14,827 nt of DNA, taken from positions 1 to 14,827 of the forward strand of contig JAOTVO010000032.1 of NCBI GenBank assembly GCA_029863355.1, read 5' to 3'. The DNA comes from Candidatus Krumholzibacteriia bacterium (lineage in GTDB: Bacteria; Krumholzibacteriota; Krumholzibacteria; WVZY01; JAKEHA01). This document shows, piece by piece, positions 13,335 through 14,827 of this stretch (positions are counted from its first letter, which is position 1; each line of letters opens with the position of its first letter). The notes beneath the pieces are model-generated. The model was not told the origin of the DNA, made no database searches, and saw nothing but the letters and a program-made list of their open reading frames with translations. Both the position numbers and the translations under genes were made by a program.

Positions 13335-14827
13335 ATGAGCATCCCCGAGCACAAGCGGCGCCGCGAGTCGGCCGCCGACGCGTTTTCCGAGCTCCAGGAC
13401 CTCGGTCGGTCCCGGGGACGAGGGCCGGCGGCGTCCGAGCAGGGGTCCGACCAGAAGTACGCCCGCGTCCTGGAGGTCTCCGCCTCTCTGGCCTCCACTC
13501 TCGATCTGACCGAGATCCTCAACCTCATCGTCGACGGCATTATCCAGGTTACCGGCTGCGAGCGCGGCTTCCTGATGCTCAAGGAGTCCGACGGCGAATT
13601 CTCCATGCACATCGGCCGCACCCGTGGCGAGGCGGAGTGGAACGAGGAGCACCTCGCGATCAGCAAGACCATCGTGGCGCGCGTGGTGCTCTCGCGGGAG
13701 CCGTTCGTGGCGCCGGACCTCGAGCGGGTCGAGGACCTCAAGGATACGGATAGCATCCATCAGTATGCTATCCGCTCGGCGTTCTGTCTGCCGCTGCTCT
13801 ACAAGGACGAGTTGATCGGGGTGATCTACGCGGACAGCGGCCACGTGGTGCCCCAGGTGCTCGAGGCGGACCAGGGCATTCTGGCCGCTTTCGCGGCGCA
13901 GGCGGCGCTCGCCATCGCGAACGCGCGGCAGCACGGAGAGCTCAAGAGCCGGCGCGACCGCCTGGAAGAGCAGAACCTGTCGCTGCGCAGCCAGCTGGCG
14001 AAAGAATTTTCGTTTTCGGGCATGGTCAGCAAGAACAAGCGCATGTTCGAGGTCTTCGCGACGGTCGAGAAAGTTGCGCCGCACGACCTCAGCGTGCTCA
14101 TCCAGGGCGACAGCGGAACGGGCAAGGAGCTGCTGGCGCGCGGGATCCACGAGCGGAGCCCCCGGCGCAGCGCCCCGTTCGAGATCGTCAACTGCTCCGC
14201 CATCCCCGCCGGCCTGGTGGAGAGCATACTCTTCGGGCACAAGCGCGGCGCGTTCACGGGGGCCATGCGCGACAAGCCCGGCGTGTTCGACCTGGCCGAC
14301 AACGGCACGCTCTTCCTCGACGAGATCGGCGACATGCCCTTGGATGTCCAGCCCAAGTTGCTGCGCGTGCTCGAGAACGGGGAATTCTGCCGCGTCGGCG
14401 AGGAGGAGCGCGTGCGCAAGGTCGAAGTACGCATCATCGCGGCCACGAACATGGACCTGGCCCGGGCCGTGGAGGACGGGCGCTTTCGTCGCGACCTCTT
14501 TTTCCGGCTCAACGTCGCGCACATGACCCTGCCGCCTCTGCGCGAGCGACCCGAGGACATCCTCCCCCTGGCCGAGCACTTCCTCGAGCAGTTCGCCACG
14601 GATAAGCGCCTGCCGCTCCCCAAGCTCGCGCGGGACACGCAGGAGTTCCTGCTGGGCCGTGCGTGGCAGGGAAACGTGCGCGAGCTGCGCAGCTCAATGG
14701 AGTGGGCCATCGTCGTGCAGGACGATGACCACGTGATCCACGCCCGCGAGATGCGGAGGTACTTTGCGGCGGACGACGCGGATCCGGCTGAAGCGACGGG
14801 CGCGCGCGCGTCGTACAAGGATCGGTT
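13335..14827 (+). CDS. GAF-domain sigma-54-dependent transcriptional activator (3' end outside window)
   Basis: This is a bacterial enhancer-binding protein, an AAA+ ATPase that remodels sigma-54 RNA polymerase. 497 residues are visible and the frame is open to the window edge. A charged N-terminus (1-40) leads to a GAF sensor domain (about 42-196; ASTLDLTEILNLIVDG, GCERGFLML, IGVIYADSG), then a coiled linker (197-225). The AAA+ domain follows: Walker A GDSGTGKE (258-265), the GAFTGA sigma-54 contact loop intact at 305-310, Walker B GTLFLDEIGD (324-333), the RFRRDLFFRLNV arginine-finger region (383-394) and WQGNVREL (444-451, usually WPGNVREL). The C-terminal helix-turn-helix lies outside. 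There is no response-regulator receiver, so the signal is probably a small ligand sensed by GAF. The ATG has AGGAG at 13324-13328. A sigma-54 promoter and paired operators lie just upstream, so it probably controls the peptide gene. Confidence 0.93.
   Translation, partial: MSIPEHKRRRESAADAFSELQDLGRSRGRGPAASEQGSDQKYARVLEVSASLASTLDLTEILNLIVDGIIQVTGCERGFLMLKESDGEFSMHIGRTRGEAEWNEEHLAISKTIVARVVLSREPFVAPDLERVEDLKDTDSIHQYAIRSAFCLPLLYKDELIGVIYADSGHVVPQVLEADQGILAAFAAQAALAIANARQHGELKSRRDRLEEQNLSLRSQLAKEFSFSGMVSKNKRMFEVFATVEKVAPHDLSVLIQGDSGTGKELLARGIHERSPRRSAPFEIVNCSAIPAGLVESILFGHKRGAFTGAMRDKPGVFDLADNGTLFLDEIGDMPLDVQPKLLRVLENGEFCRVGEEERVRKVEVRIIAATNMDLARAVEDGRFRRDLFFRLNVAHMTLPPLRERPEDILPLAEHFLEQFATDKRLPLPKLARDTQEFLLGRAWQGNVRELRSSMEWAIVVQDDDHVIHAREMRRYFAADDADPAEATGARASYKDR

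Noticed and set aside
13139..14818. Long minus-strand frames opposite the sigma-54 activator
   Set aside because: The plus frame carries every motif of an enhancer-binding protein; the minus frames are compositional shadows.

Overview
The window is GC-rich, roughly two thirds G+C by eye, with coding-dense operons, GTG and TTG starts overlapping upstream stops, a lipoprotein signal, an insulinase pair and sigma-54 machinery. This fits a Gram-negative-type bacterium. Gene style recalls FCB or Eisenbacteria/Krumholzibacteria-like metagenomic lineages, but the phylum is a guess. I see no tRNA, rRNA, CRISPR array or insertion sequence.

Left block (1-4574, + strand): the 3' part of an exported protein gene, tatC, rsfS (GTG start overlapping the tatC stop), argS (TTG start overlapping the rsfS stop) and a PfkB-family sugar kinase. 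They look like one housekeeping operon. The arginyl-tRNA synthetase lacks both histidines of the class I HIGH motif. A second transcription unit (about 4592-7727, + strand) begins at an extended -10 promoter. It carries a two-domain protein of unknown function, a membrane HD-GYP protein probably acting on cyclic-di-GMP, and purM.

Middle block (7728-12634): a minus-strand lipoprotein (Ig-like domain plus a probable beta-propeller) converges on purM with a 4-nt gap. A DJ-1/PfpI gene is divergent from the lipoprotein gene and converges on a minus-strand pair of M16 (insulinase-like) genes. The first M16 protein keeps the zinc motif HFFEH; the second has lost it. The pair is translationally coupled and probably makes an envelope heterodimer.

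Right block (12635-14827) is the most interesting part. The M16 genes are followed by an AT-rich regulatory region containing two palindromes of form TGTCAA-N6-TTGACA, a good sigma-70 promoter overlapping one of them, and a correctly spaced sigma-54 promoter (GG-N10-GC) at 12889-12904. About 90 nt downstream of the predicted start is a 31-codon gene with an excellent Shine-Dalgarno. It encodes a hydrophobic peptide ending GRSTWGRSTWPG. Its two GRSTW units differ at three nucleotides, all synonymous, which argues that the peptide itself is selected. After a hairpin comes a GAF-domain sigma-54 activator with an intact GAFTGA loop, running off the window at 14827. I propose a sigma-54-controlled small-peptide system: the activator (or a relative) binds the palindromes and switches on the peptide. 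That link is inference; promoter, peptide gene and activator domains are read directly from the sequence.
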